A stretch of 64,000 bases of DNA from Clusia tigrina (GCA_920105625.2 OV050030.1:212644325-212708324), one strand, 5' to 3'; counted from the first letter of the stretch, positions 11,809-26,046 are shown. Notes: generated by a model not told the origin, from the letters alone. Numbers and translations: made by a program.

Positions 11809-14800
11809 ATGCTACCCTTGAGTCCCAAATCAACCAATGCTAAAACTTCAAATGGCCCTAACGGTGCGTTCTATACCTATCAAAGTTTGCAACAATCAAA
11901 TGCTTGTGACTTTTTACTGGAGCGTCATAAAATCTTGAAATTTTGTGACAATAAAGCACTCGAGCCTCTTGTAAATTTAAGCTATCGCGCATAGCTATGC
12001 TACCCTTGAGTCCCAAATCAACCAATGCTAAAACTTCAAATGGCCCTAACGGTGCGTCCTATACCTATCAAAGTTTGCAACAATCAAATGCTTGTAACTT
12101 TTTACTGGAGCGTCATAAAATCTTGAAATTTTGCGACAATAAAGTACTCGAGCCTCTTATCAATTTAAGCTATCGCTCATAGCTATGCTACCCTTGAGTC
12201 CCAAATCAAACACTGATAAAACTTCAAATGGCCCTAACTTCTATGCGGTGCGTCCTATACCTATCAAAGTTTGCAACGATCAAATGCTAGCAACTTTTTA
12301 CTGGAGCGTCATAAAACCTTGAAATTTGGTGGCAATAAAGTACTCGAGCCTCTTATCAATTTAAGCTATCGCTCATAGCTGTGCTACCCTTGAGTCCCAA
12401 GTCAAACACTGATAAAACTTCAAATGGCCCTAACTTCTATACGGTGCGTCCCATACCTATCAAAGTTTGCAAGAATCAAATGCTTCCAACTTTTTACTGG
12501 AGCGTCATAAAACCTTGAAATTTTGCGACAATAAAGTACTCGAGCCTCTTGCAAATTTAAGCTATCGCTCATAGCTATGCTACCCTTGTGTCCCAAATCA
12601 AACACTGATAAAACTTCAAATGGCCCTAACTTCTATACGGTGCGTCCTATACCTATCAAAGTTTGCAACAATCAAATGCTTGTAACTTTTTACTGGAGCG
12701 TCATAAAATCTTGAAATTTTGTGACAATAAAGTACTCGAGCCTCTTGTAAATTTAAGCTATCGCGAATAGCTATGCTACCCTTGAGTCCCAAATCAACCA
12801 ATGCTAAAACTTCAAATGGCCCTAACGGTGCGTCCTATACCTATCAAAGTTTGCAACAATCAAATGCTTGTAACTTTTTACTGGAGCGTCATAAAATCTT
12901 GAAATTTTGTGACAATAAAGCACTCGAGCCTCTTGTAAATTTAAGCTATCGCGCATAGCTATGCTACCCTTGAGTCCCAAATCAACCAATGCTAAAACTT
13001 CAAATGGCCCTAACGGTGCGTCCTATACCTATCAAAGTTTGCAACAATCAAATGCTTGTAACTTTTTACTGGAGCGTCATAAAATCTTGAAATTTTGCGA
13101 CAATAAAGTACTCGAGCCTCTTATCAATTTAAGCTATCGCTCATAGCTATGCTACCCTTGAGTCCCAAATCAAACACTGATAAAACTTCAAATGGCCCTA
13201 ACTTCTATACGGTGCGTCCTATACCTATCAAAGTTTGCAACGATCAAATGCTTGCAACTTTTTACTGGAGCGTCATAGAACCTTGAAATTTGGTGACAAT
13301 AAAGTACTCGAGCCTCTTATCAATTTAAGCTATCGCTCATAGCTGTGCTACCCTTGAGTCCCAAATCAAACACTGATAAAACTTCAAATGGCCCTAACTT
13401 CTATACGGTGCGTCCTATACCTATCAAAGTTTGCAACAATCAAATGCTTGTAACTTTTTACTGGAGCTTAATAAAATCTTGAAATTTTGCGACAATAAAG
13501 TACTCGAGCCTCTTATCAATTTAAGCTATCGCGCATAGCTATGCTACCCTTGAGTCCCAAATCAACCAATGCTAAAACTTCAAATGGCCCTAACGGTGCG
13601 TCCTATACCTATCAAAGTTTGCAAGAATCAAATGCTTGTAACTTTTTACTGGAGCGTCATAAAATCTTGAAATTTTGTGACAATAAAGTACTCGAGCCTC
13701 TTATCAATTTAAGCTATCGCTCATAGCTATGCTACCCTTGAGTCCCAAATCAAACACTGATAAAACTTCAAATGGCCCTAACTTCTATACGGTGCATCCT
13801 ATACCTATCAAAGTTTGCAACGATCAAATGCTTGCAACTTTTTACTGGAGCGTCATAAATCCTTGAAATTTGGTGACAATAAAGTACTCGAGCCTCTTAT
13901 CAATTTAAGTTATCGCTCATAGCTATGCTACCCTTGAGTCCCAAATCAAACACTGATCAAACTTCAAATGGCCCTAACTTCTATACGGTGCGTCCCATAC
14001 CTATCAAAGTTTGCAAGAATCAAATGCTTGTAACTTTTTACTGGAGCTTAATAAAATCTTGAAATTTTGCGACAATAAAGTACTCGAGCCTCTTATCAAT
14101 TTAAGCTATCGCTCATAGCTATGCTACCCTTGAGTCCCAAATCAAACACTAATAAAACTTCAAATGGCCCTAACTTCTATACGGTGCGTCCTATACCTAT
14201 CAAAGTTTGCAAGAATCAAATGCTTGTAACTTTTTACTGGAGCTTAATAAAATCTTGAAATTTTGCGACAATAAAGTACTCGAGCCTCTTATCAATTTAA
14301 GCTATCGCTCATAGCTATGCTACCCTTGTGTCCCAAATCAAACACTAATAAAACTTCAAATGGCCCTAACTTCTATACGGTGCGTCCTATACCTATCAAA
14401 GTTTGCAACAATCAAATGCTTGTAACTTTTTACTGGAGCTTAATAAAATCTTGAAATTTTGCGACAATAAAGTACTCGAGCCTCTTATCAATTTAAGCTA
14501 TCGCTCATAGCTATGCTACCCTTAAGTTCCAAATCAAACACTGATAAAACTTCAAATGGCCCTAACTTCTATACAGTGCGTCCTACACCTATCAAAGTTT
14601 GCAAGGATCAAATTCTTGTAACTTTTTACTGGAGCGTCATAAAATCTTCAAATTTTGTGACAATAAAGTACTCGAGCCTCTTATCAATTTAAGCTCTCGC
14701 TCATAGCTATGCTACCCTTGAGTCCCAAATCAAACACTGATCAAACTTCAAATGGCCCTAACTTCTATACGGTGCGTCCCATACCTATCAAAGTTTGCAA

Positions 14801-15672
14801 CAATCAAATGCTTGTAACTTTTTACTGGAGCGTCATAAAATCTTGAAATTTTGTGACAATAAAGCACTCGAGCCTCTTGTAAATTTAAGCTATCGCGCAT
14901 AGCTATGCTACCCTTGAGTCCCAAATCAACCAATGCTAAAACTTCAAATGGCCCTAACGGTGCGTCCTATACCTATCAAAGTTTGCAACAATCAAATGCT
15001 TGTAACTTTTTACTGGAGCGTCATAAAATCTTGAAATTTTGCGACAATAATATACTCGAGCCTCTTATCAATTTAAGCTGTCGCTCATAGCTATGCTACC
15101 CTTGAGTCCCAAATCAAACACTGATAAAACTTCAAATGGCCCTAACTTCTATACGGTGCGTCCTATACCTATCAAAGTTTGCAACGATCAAATGCTTGCA
15201 ACTTTTTACTGGAGCTTCATAAAACCTTGAAATTTGGTGACAATAAAGTACTCGAGCCTCTTATCAATTTAAGCTATCGCTCATAGCTGTGCTACCCTTG
15301 AGTCCCAAATCAAACACTGATAAAACTTCAAATGGCCCTAACTTCTATACGGTGCGTCCTATACCTATCAAAGTTTGCAACAATCAAATGCTTGTAACTT
15401 TTTACTGGAGCTTAATAAAATCTTGAAATTTTGCGACAATAAAGTACTCGAGCCTCTTATCAATTTAAGCTATCGCGCATAGCTATGCTACCCTTGAGTC
15501 CCAAATCAACCAATGCTAAAACTTCAAATGGCCCTAACGGTGCGTCCTATACCTATCAAAGTTTGCAAGAATCAAATGCTTGTAACTTTTTACTGGAGCG
15601 TCATAAAATCTTGAAATTTTGTGACAATAAAGTACTCGAGCCTCTTATCAATTTAAGCTATCGCTCATAGCT
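11809..15672. repeat. HOR-B copy 3 (20 monomers, 3864 bp)
   Basis: The first half repeats copy 2 at a 3480-bp offset. After the 384 bp missing from copy 2, the offset becomes 3864 (11041 to 14905 and 11621 to 15485). Segment 12961-13728 also matches copy 1 at 6973-7740 with an offset of 5988. Short units: 11809, 11997, 12773, 12961, 13541, 14905 and 15485. This is the last block in which short monomers are frequent. Confidence 0.85.
12961..13148. repeat. Reference short monomer (188 bp subfamily)
   Basis: This is the type example of the short class. It lacks the 8 bases TTCTATAC, so CCTAAC runs straight into GGTGCG. It also has AACCAATGCTAAAAC where the long class has AAACACTGATAAAAC (three substitutions). 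The deleted block is flanked by AC on both sides, which suits slippage or a microhomology deletion. Losing 8 bp shifts the frame and leaves a 61-codon open frame in most short copies; this is not evidence of coding. Forty monomers belong to this class. Confidence 0.95.
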
Positions 15673-16260
15673 ATGCTACCCTTGAGTCCCAAATCAAACA
15701 CTGATAAAACTTCAAATGGCCCTAACTTCTATACGGTGCATCCTATACCTATCAAAGTTTGCAACGATCAAATGCTTGCAACTTTTTACTGGAGCGTCAT
15801 AAATCCTTGAAATTTGGTGACAATAAAGTACTCGAGCCTCTTATCAATTTAAGTTATCGCTCATAGCTGTGCTACCCTTGAATCCCAAATCAAACACTGA
15901 TCAAACTTCAAATGGCCCTAACTTCTATACGGTGCGTCCCATACCTATCAAAGTTTGCAAGAATCAAATGCTTGTAACTTTTTACTGGAGCTTAATAAAA
16001 TCTTGAAATTTTGCGACAATAAAGTACTCGAGCCTCTTATCAATTTAAGCTATCGCTCATAGCTATGCTACCCTTGAGTCCCAAATCAAACACTGATAAA
16101 ACTTCAAATGGCCCTAACTTCTATACGGTGCGTCCTATACCTATCAAAGTTTGCAACGATCAAATGCTAGCAACTTTTTACTGGAGCGTCATAAAACCTT
16201 GAAATTTGGTGACAATAAAGTACTCGAGCCTCTTATCAATTTAAGGTATCGCTCATAGCT
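15673..16260. repeat. Three-monomer bridge between HOR-B and HOR-C
   Basis: Three 196-bp units. The first (15673, with GGTGCATCC and CATAAATCC) matches B monomers at 7741 and 13729. The second (15869) has the GATCAAAC and GTCCCATACC combination. The third (16065) carries CTAGCAAC and ends in AAGGTATCGC, as do the units at 19193 and 22711 that precede C-type or C/D boundaries. Confidence 0.7.
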
Positions 16261-19200
16261 ATGCTACCCTTGAGTCCCAAATCAAACACTGATAATATTT
16301 CAAATGGCCCTAACTTTTATATGGTGCGTCCTATAACTATCAAAGTTTGCAAGAATCAAATGCTTGTAACTATTTACTGGAGCTTAATAAAATCTTGAAA
16401 TTTTGTGACAATAAAGTACTCGAGCCTCTTATCAATTTAAGCTATCGCTCATAGCTATGCTACGCTTGAGTCCCAAATCAAACACTGATAAAACTTCAAA
16501 TGGCCCTAACTTCTATACGGTGCGTCCCATACCTACCAAAGTTTGCAAGAATCAAATGCTTGTAACTTTTTACTGGAGCTTAATAAAATCTTGAAATTTT
16601 GCGACAATAAAGTACTCGAGCCTCTTATCAATTTAAGCTATCGCTCATAGCTATGCTACCCTTGTGTCCCAAATCAAACACTAATAAAACTTCAAATGGC
16701 CCTAACTTCTATACGGTGCGTCCTATACCTATCAAAGTTTGCAACAATCAAATGCTTGTAACTTTTTACTGGAGCGTCATAAAACCTTGAAATTTTGTGA
16801 CAATAAAGTACTCGAGCCTCTTATCAATTTAAGCTATCGCTCATAGCTATGCTACGCTTGAGTCCCAAATCAAACACTGATAAAACTTCAAATGGCCCTA
16901 ACTTCTATACGGTGCGTCCCATACCTACCAAAGTTTGCAAGAATCAAATGCTTGTAACTTTTTACTGGAGCTTAATAAAATCTTGAAATTTTGCGACAAT
17001 AAAGTACTCGAGCCTCTTATCAATTTAAGCTATCGCTCATAGCTATGCTACCCTTGTGTCCCAAATCAAACACTAATAAAACTTCAAATGGCCCTAACTT
17101 CTATACGGTGCGTCCTATACCTATCAAAGTTTGCAACAATCAAATGCTTGTAACTTTTTACTGGAGCTTAATAAAATCTTGAAATTTTGCGACAATAAAG
17201 TACTCGAGCCTCTTATCAATTTAAGCTATCGCTCATAGCTATGCTACCCTTAAGTTCCAAATCAAACACTGATAAAACTTCAAATGGCCCTAACTTCTAT
17301 ACAGTGCGTCCTACACCTATCAAAGTTTGCAAGGATCAAATTCTTGCAACTTTTTACTGGAGCGTCATAAAATCTTCAAATTTTGTGACAATAAAGTACT
17401 CGAGCCTCTTATCAATTTAAGCTCTCGCTCATAGCTATGCTACCCTTGAGTCCCAAATCAAACACTGATCAAACTTCAAATGGCCCTAACTTCTATACGG
17501 TGCGTCCCATACCTATCAAAGTTTGCAAGAATCAAATGCTTGTAACTTTTTACTGGAGCTTAATAAAATCTTGAAATTTTGCGACAATAAAGTACTCGAG
17601 CCTCTTATCAATTTAAACTATCGCTCATAGCTATGCTACCCTTGAGTCCCAAATCAAACACTGATAAAACTTCAAATGGCCCTAACTTCAATACGGTGCG
17701 TCCTATACCTATCAAAGTTTGCAACGATCAAATGCTTGCAACTTTTTACTGGAGCGTCATAAAACCTTGAAATTTGGTGACAATAAAGTACTCGAGCCTC
17801 TTATCAATTTAAGCTTTCGCTCATAGCTGTGCTACCCTTGAGTCCCAAATCAAACACTGATAAAACTTCAAATGGCCCTAACTTCTATACGGTGCGTCCT
17901 ACACCTATCAAAGTTTGCAACGATCAAATGCTTGCAACTTTTTACTGGAGCGTCATAAAACCTTGAAATTTGGTGACAATAAAGTACTCGAGCTTCTTAT
18001 CAATTTAAGCTATCGCTCATAGCTGTGCTACCCTTGAGTCCCAAATCAAACACTGATAAAACACCAAATGACCCTAACTTCTATACGGTGCGTCCTACAC
18101 CTATCAAAGTTTGCAACGATCAAATGCTTGCAACTTTTTACTGGAGCGTCATAAAACCTTGAAATTTGGTGGCAATAAAGTACTCGAGCCTCTTATCAAT
18201 TTAAGCTATCGCGCATAGCTATGCTACCCTTGAGTCCCAAATCAACCAATGCTAAAACTTCAAATGGCCCTAACGGTGCGTCCTATACCTATCAAAGTTT
18301 GCAACAATCAAATGCTTGTAACTTTTTACTGGAGCGTCATAAAATCTTGAAATTTTGTGACAATAAAGTACTCGAGCCTCTTATCAATTTAAGCTATCGC
18401 TCATAGCTATGCTACCCTTGAGTCCCAAATCAAACACTGATAAAACTTCAAATGGCCCTAACTTCTATACGGTGCATCCTATACCTATCAAAGTTTGCAA
18501 CGATCAAATGCTTGCAACTTTTTACTGGAGCGTCATAAAACCTTGAATTTTGGTGACAATAAAATACTCGAGCCTCTTATCAATTTAAGCTATCGCTCAT
18601 AGCTGTGCTACCCTTGAGTCCCAAATCAAACACTGATAAAACTTCAAATGGCCCTAACTTCTATACGGTGCGTCCTATACCTATCAAAGTTTTGAACAAT
18701 CAAATGCTTGTAACTTTTTACTGGAGCTTAATAAAATCTTGAAATTTTGCGACAATAAAGTACTCGAGCCTCTTATCAATTTAAGCTATCGCTCATAGCT
18801 GTGCTACCCTTGAGTCCCAAATTAAACACTGATAAAACTTTAAATGGCCCTAACTTCTATACAGTGCGTCCTACACTTATCAAATTTTGCAAGGATCAAA
18901 TGCTTGCAACTTTTTACTGGAGCGTCATAAATCCTTGAAATTTGGTGACAATAAAGTACTCGAGCCTCTTATCAATTTAAGCTATCGCTCATAGCTATGC
19001 TACCCTTGAGTCCCAAATCAAACACTGATCAAAATTCAAATGGCCCTAACTTCTATACGGTGCGTCCCATACCTATCAAAGTTTGCAAGAATCAAATGCT
19101 TGTAACTTTTTACTGGAGCTTAATAAAATCTTGAAATTTTGCGACAATAAAGTACTCGAGCCTCTTATCAATTTAAGCTATCGCTCATAGCTATGCTACC

Positions 19201-19388
19201 CTTGAGTCCCAAATCAAACACTGATAAAACTTCAAATGGCCCTAACTTCTATACGGTGCGTCCTATACCTATCAAAGTTTGCAACGATCAAATGCTTGCA
19301 ACTTTTTACTGGAGCGTCATAAAACCTTGAAATTTGGTGACAATAAAGTACTCGAGCCTCTTATCAATTTAAGGTATCGCTCATAGCT
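16261..19388. repeat. HOR-C copy 1 (16 monomers, 3128 bp)
   Basis: Begins with a diagnostic monomer (GATAATATTTC, CTTTTATATGG and AACTATTTACTGG) that recurs 3128 bp later at 19389. Next comes a dimer repeated twice (16457+16653 and 16849+17045): one unit has TACGCTTGAG and CCTACCAAAG, the other has GTGTCCC and CACTAATAAAAC. Then follow a TAAGTTCC monomer (17241) and a run to 18801 with AAATTAAACAC. There is a single short monomer at 18221. Confidence 0.88.
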
Positions 19389-22300
19389 ATGCTACCCTTG
19401 AGTCCCAAATCAAACACTGATAATATTTCAAATGGCCCTAACTTTTATATGGTGCGTCCTATAACAATCAAAGTTTGCAAGAATCAAATGCTTGTAACTA
19501 TTTACTGGAGCTAAATAAAATCTGGAAATTTTGTGACAATAAAGTACTCGAGCCTCTTATCAATTTAAGCTATCGCTCATAGCTATGCTACGCTTGAGTC
19601 CCAAATCAAACACTGATAAAACTTCAAATGGCCCTAACTTCTACGGTGCGTCCCATACCTACCAAAGTTTGCAAGAATCAAATGCTTGTAACTTTTTACT
19701 GGAGCTTAATAAAATCTTGAAATTTTGCGACAATAAAGTACTCGAGCCTCTTATCAATTTAAGCTATCGCTCATAGCTATGCTACCCTTGTGTCCCAAAT
19801 CAAACACTAATAAAACTTCAAATGGCCCTAACTTCTATACGGTGCGTCCTATACCTATCAAAATTTGCAACAATCAAATGCTTGTAACTTTTTACTGGAG
19901 CGTCATAAAACCTTGAAATTTTGTGACAATAAAGTACTCGAGCCTCTTATCAATTTAAGCTATCGCTCATAGCTATGCTACGCTTGAGTCCCAAATCAAA
20001 CACTGATAAAACTTCAAATGGCCCTAACTTCTATACGGTGCGTCCCATACCTACCAAAGTTTGCAAGAATCAAATGCTTGTAACTTTTTACTGGAGCTTA
20101 ATAAAATCTTGAAATTTTGCGACAATAAAGTACTCGAGCCTCTTATCAATTTAAGCTATCGCTCATAGCTATGCTACCCTTGTGTCCCAAATCAAACACT
20201 AATAAAACTTCAAATGGCCCTAACTTCTATACGGTGCGTCCTATACCTATCAAAGTTTGCAACAATCAAATACTTGTAACTTTTTACTGGAGCGTCATAA
20301 AACCTTGAAATTTTGTGACAATAAAGTACTCGAGCCTCTTATCAATTTAAGCTATCGCTCATAGCTATGCTACGCTTGAGTCCCAAATCAAACACTGATA
20401 AAACTTCAAATGGCCCTAACTTCTATACGGTGCGTCCCATACCTACCAAAGTTTGCAAGAATCAAATGCTTGTAACTTTTTACTGGAGCTTAATAAAATC
20501 TTGAAATTTTGCGACAATAAAGTACTCGAGCCTCTTATCAATTTAAGCTATCGCTCATAGCTATGCTACCCTTGTGTCCCAAATCAAACACTAATAAAAC
20601 TTCAAACGGCCCTAACTTCTATACGGTGCGTCCTATACCTATCAAAGTTTGCAACAATCAAATGCTTGTAACTTTTTACTGGAGCTTAATAAAATCTTGA
20701 AATTTTGCGACAATAAAGTACTCGAGCCTCTTATCAATTTAAGCTATCGCTCATAGCTATGCTACCCTTGAGTTCCAAATCAAACACTGATAAAACTTCA
20801 AATGGCCCTAACTTCTATACAGTGCGTCCTACACCTATCAAAGTTTGCAAGGATCAAATTCTTGCAACTTTTTACTGGAGCGTCATAAAATCTTCAAATT
20901 TTGTGACAATAAAGTACTCGAGCCTCTTTTCAATTTAAGCTCTCGCTCATAGCTATGCTACCCTTGAGTCCCAAATCAAACACTGATCAAACTTCAAATG
21001 GCCCTAACTTCTATACGGTGCGTCCCATACCTATCAAAGTTTGCAAGAATCAAATGCTTGTAACTTTTTACTGGAGCTTAATAAAATCTTGAAATTTTGC
21101 GACAATAAAGTACTCGAGCCTCTTATCAATTTAAACTATCGCTCATAGCTATGCTACCCTTGAGTCCCAAATCAAACACTGATAAAACTTCAAATGGCCC
21201 TAACTTCTATACGGTGCGTCCTATACCTATCAAAGTATGCAACGATCAAATGCTTGCAACTTTTTACTGGAGCGTCATAAAACCTTGAAATTTGGTGACA
21301 ATAAAGTACTCGAGCCTCTTATCAATTTAAGCTTTCGCTCATAGCTGTGCTACCCTTGAGTCCCAAATCAAACACTGATAAAACTTCAAATGGCCCTAAC
21401 TTCTATACGGTGCGTCCTACACCTATCAAAGTTTGCAACGATCAAATGCTTGCAACTTTTTACTGGAGAGTCATAAAACCTTGAAATTTGGTGACAATAA
21501 AGTACTCGAGCTTCTTATCAATTTAAGCTATCGCTCATAGCTGTGCTACCCTTGAGTCCCAAATCAAACACTGATAAAACTTCAAATGGCCCTAACTTCT
21601 ATACGGTGCGTCCTACACCTATCAAAGTTTGCAACGATCAAATGCTTGCAACTTTTTACTGGAGCGTCATAAAACCTTGAAATTTGGTGGCAATAAAGTA
21701 CTCGAGCCTCTTATCAATTTAAGCTATCGCGCATAGCTATGCTACCCTTGAGTCCCAAATCAACCAATGCTAAAACTTCAAATGGCCCTAACGGTGCGTC
21801 CTATACCTATCAAAGTTTGCAACAATCAAATGCTTGTAACTTTTTACTGGAGCGTCATAAAATCTTGAAATTTTGTGACAATAAAGTAATCGAGCCTCTT
21901 ATCAATTTAAGCTATCGCTCATAGCTATGCTACTCTTGAGTCCCAAATCAAACACTGATAAAACTTCAAATGGCCCTAACTTCTATACGGTGCATCCTAT
22001 ACCTATCAAAGTTTGCAACGATCAAATGCTTGCAACTTTTTACTGGAGCGTCATAAAACCTTGAAATTTGGTGACAATAAAATACTCGAGCCTCTTATCA
22101 ATTTAAGCTATCGCTCATAGCTGTGCTACCCTTGAGTCCCAAATCAAACACTGATAAAACTTCAAATGGCCCTAACTTCTATACGGTGCGTCCTATACCT
22201 ATCAAAGTTTTGAACAATCAAATGCTTGTAACTTTTTACTGGAGCTTAATAAAATCTTGAAATTTTGCGACAATAAAGTACTCGAGCCTCTTATCAATTT

Positions 22301-22906
22301 AAGCTATCGCTCATAGCTGTGCTACCCTTGAGTCCCAAATTAAACACTGATAAAACTTTAAATGGCCCTAACTTCTATACAGTGCGTCCTACACTTATCA
22401 AATTTTGCAAGGATCAAATGCTTGCAACTTTTTACTGGAGCGTCATAAATCCTTAAAATTTGGTGACAATAAAGTACTCGAGCCTCTTATCAATTTAAGC
22501 TATCGCTCATAGCTATGCTACCCTTGAGTCCCAAATCAAACACTGATCAAACTTCAAATGGCCCTAACTTCTATACGGTGCGTCCCATACCTATCAAAGT
22601 TTGCAAGAATCAAATGCTTGTAACTTTTTACTGGAGCTTAATAAAATCTTGAAATTTTGCGACAATAAAGTACTCGAGCCTCTTATCAATTTAAGCTATC
22701 GCTCATAGCTATGCTACCCTTGAGTCCCAAATCAAACACTGATAAAACTTCAAATGGCCCTAACTTCTATACGGTGCGTCCTATACCTATCAAAGTTTGC
22801 AACGATCAAATGCTTGCAACTTTTTACTGGAGCGCCATAAAACCATGAAATTTGGTGACAATAAAGTACTCGAGCCTCTTATCAATTTAAGGTATCGCTC
22901 ATAGCT
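19389..22906. repeat. HOR-C copy 2 (18 monomers, 3518 bp)
   Basis: Repeats copy 1 in order, but the TACGCTTGAG/CACTAATAAAAC dimer occurs three times (19585, 19975, 20367) rather than twice. That adds 392 bp; a 2-bp deletion in the monomer at 19585 gives the net 3518-bp offset between the single short monomers at 18221 and 21739. The tail holds the same AAATTAAACAC unit (22319). Confidence 0.88.
19585..19778. repeat. 194-bp monomer
   Basis: CTTCTACGG replaces CTTCTATACGG (loss of one TA). Otherwise it is identical in type to 19975 and 20367, so the loss is recent and private. Confidence 0.85.
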
Positions 22907-24474
22907 ATGCTACCCTTGAGTCCCAAATCAAACACTGATAATATTTCAAATGGCCCTAACTTCTATACGGTGCGTCCCATACCTATCAAAGTTTGCAAGA
23001 ATCAAATGCTTGTAACTTTTTACTGGAGCTTAATAAAATCTTGAAATTTTGCGACAATAAAGTACTCGAGTCTCTTATCAATTTAAACTATCGCTCATAG
23101 CTATGCTACCCTTGAGTCCCAAATCAAACGCTGATAAAACTTCAAATGGCCCTAACTTCTATACGGTGCGTCCTATACCTATCAAAGTTTGCAACGATCA
23201 AATGCTTGCAACTTTTTACTGGAGCGTCATAAAACCTTGAAATTTGGTGACAATAAAGTACTCGAGCCTCTTATCAATTTAAGTTATCGCTCATAGCTGT
23301 GCAACCCTTGAGTCACAAATCAAACACTGATAAAACTTCAAATGGCCCTAACTTCTATACGGTGCGTCCTATACCTATCAAAGTTTGCAACAATCAAATG
23401 CTTGTAACTTTTTACTGGAGCTTAATAAAATCTTGAAATTTTGCGACAATAAAGTACTCGAGCCTCTTATCAATTTAAGCTATCGCTCATAGCTATGCTA
23501 CCCTTGAGTCGCAAATCAAACACTGATAAAACTTCAAATGGCCCTTACTTCTATACAGTGCGTCCCATACCTATCAAAGTTTGCAACGATCAAATGCTTG
23601 CAATTTTTTACTGGAGCGTCATAAAACCTTGAAATTTTGTGACAATAAAGCACTCGAGCCTCTTATCAATTTAAGCTATCGCTCATAGCTATGCTACCCT
23701 TGAGTCCCAAATCAACCAATGCTAAAACTTCAAATGTCCCTAACTTCTATACGGTGCGTCCTATACCTATCAAAGTTTGCAACAATCAAATGCTTGTAAC
23801 TTTTTTCTGGAGCGTCATAAAATCTTGAAATTTTGTAACAATAAAGTACTCGAGCCTCTTATCAATTTACGCTATCGCTCATAGCTATGCTACCCTTGAG
23901 TTCCAAATCAAACACTGATAAAACTTCAAATGGCCCTAACTTCTATACAGTGCATCCTACACCTATCAAAGTTTGCAAGGATCAAATTCTTGCAACTTTT
24001 TACTGGAGCGTCATAAAATCTTAAAATTTTGTGACAATACAGTACTCGAGCCTCTTATCAATTTAAGCTCTCGCTCATTGCTATGCTACCCTTGAGTCCC
24101 AAATCAAACACTGATCAAACTTCAAATGGCCCTAACTTCTATACGGTGCGTCCCATACCTATCAAAGTTTGCAAGAATCAAATGCTTGTAACTTTTTACT
24201 GGAGCTTAATAAAATCTTGAAATTTTGCGACAATAAAGTACTCGAGCCTCTTATCAATTTAAGCTATCGCTCATAGCTATGCTACCCTTGAGTCCCAAAT
24301 CAAACACTGATAAAACTTCAAATGGCCCTAACTTCTATACGGTGCGTCCTATACCTATCAAAGTTTGCAACGATCAAATGCTTGCAACTTTTTACTGGAG
24401 CGTCATAAAACCTTGAAATTTGGTGACAATAAAGTACTCGAGCCTCTTATCAATTTAAGGTATCGCTCATAGCT
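22907..24474. repeat. HOR-D copy 1 (8 monomers, 1568 bp)
   Basis: Eight 196-bp units. Diagnostic words are GTGCAACCC with GAGTCACAAATC (23299), TGAGTCGC (23495), AAATGTCCC with TTTTTTCTGG (23691), and CAATACAG followed by TCATTGCTATG (23887-24090). The first unit begins like a C starter (GATAATATTTC) but continues as a GTCCCATACC/CTTAATAAA unit, so C gives way to D inside a hybrid monomer. Confidence 0.82.
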
Positions 24475-26046
24475 ATGCTACCCTTGAGTCCCAAATCAAA
24501 CACTGATAATATTTCAAATGGCCCTAACTTCTATACGGTGCGTCCCATACCTATCAAAGTTTGCAAGAATCAAATGCTTGTAACTTTTTACTAGAGCTTA
24601 ATAAAATCTTGAAATTTTGCGACAATAAAGTACTCGAGTCTCTTATCAATTTAAACTATCGCTCATAGCTATGCTACCCTTGAGTCCCAAATCAAACGCT
24701 GATAAAACTTCAAATGGCCCTAACTTCTATACGGTGCGTCCTATACCTATCAAAGTTTGCAACGATCAAATGCTTGCAACTTTTTACTGGAGCGTCATAA
24801 AACCTTGAAATTTGGTGACAATAAAGTACTCGAGCCTCTTATCAATTTAAGTTATCGCTCATAGCTGTGCAACCCTTGAGTCACAAATCAAACACTGATA
24901 AAACTTCAAATGGCCCTAACTTCTATACGGTGCGTCCTATACCTATCAAAGTTTGCAACAATCAAATGCTTGTAACTTTTTACTGGAGCTTAATAAAATC
25001 TTGAAATTTTGCGACAATAAAGTACTCGAGCCTCTTATCAATTTAAGCTATCGCTCATAGCTATGCTACCCTTGAGTCGCAAATCAAACACTGATAAAAC
25101 TTCAAATGGCCCTAACTTCTATACAGTGCGTCCCATACCTACCTATCAAAGTTTGCAACGATCAAATGCTTGCAATTTTTTGCTGGAGCGTCATAAAACC
25201 TTGAAATTTTGTGACAATAAAGCACTCGAGCCTCTTATCAATTTAAGCTATCGCTCATAGCTATGCTACCCTTGAGTCCCAAATCAACCAATGCTAAAAC
25301 TTCAAATGTCCCTAACTTCTATACGGTGCGTCCTATACCTATCAAAGTTTGCAACAATCAAATGCTTGTAACTTTTTTCTGGAGCGTCATAAAATCTTGA
25401 AATTTTGTAACAATAAAGTACTCGAGCCTCTTATCAATTTAAGCTATCGCTCATAGCTATGCTACCCTTGTGTCCCAAATCAAACACTAATAAAACTTCA
25501 AATGGCCCTAACTTCTATACGGTGCGTCCTATACCTATCAAAGTTTGCAACAATCAAATGCTTGCAACTTTTTACTGGAGCGTCATAAAATCTTAAAATT
25601 TTGTGACAATACAGTACTCGAGCCTCTTATCAATTTAAGCTCTCGCTCATTGCTATGCTACCCTTGAGTCCCAAATCAAACACTGATCAAACTTCAAATG
25701 GCCCTAGCTTCTATACGGTGCGTCCCATACCTATCAAAGTTTGCAAGAATCAAATGCTTGTAACTTTTTACTGGAGCTTAATAAAATCTTGAAATTTTGC
25801 GACAATAAAGTACTCGAGCCTCTTATCAATTTAAGCTATCGCTCATAGCTATGCTACCCTTGAGTCCCAAATCAAACACTGATAAAACTTCAAAGGGCCC
25901 TAACTTCTATACGGTGCGTCCTATACCTATCAAAGTTTGCAACGATCAAATGCTTGCAACTTTTTACTGGAGCGTCATAAAACCTTGAAATTTGGTGACA
26001 ATAAAGTACTCGAGCCTCTTATCAATTTAAGTTATCGCTCATAGCT
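24475..26046. repeat. HOR-D copy 2 (8 monomers, 1572 bp)
   Basis: Same order as copy 1 at a 1568-bp offset, becoming 1572 after a 4-bp insertion in the monomer at 25063. The unit at 25459 keeps the rare CAATACAG tail of its partner at 23887, but its front half is a GTGTCCC/CACTAATAAAAC type. The front has therefore been replaced by conversion or exchange. Confidence 0.82.
25063..25262. repeat. 200-bp monomer with a 4-bp tandem duplication
   Basis: CATACCTACCTATC replaces CATACCTATC, a duplication of a 4-base step. It also has TTTTTTGCTGG. It separates this unit from its HOR-D partner at 23495. Confidence 0.85.
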
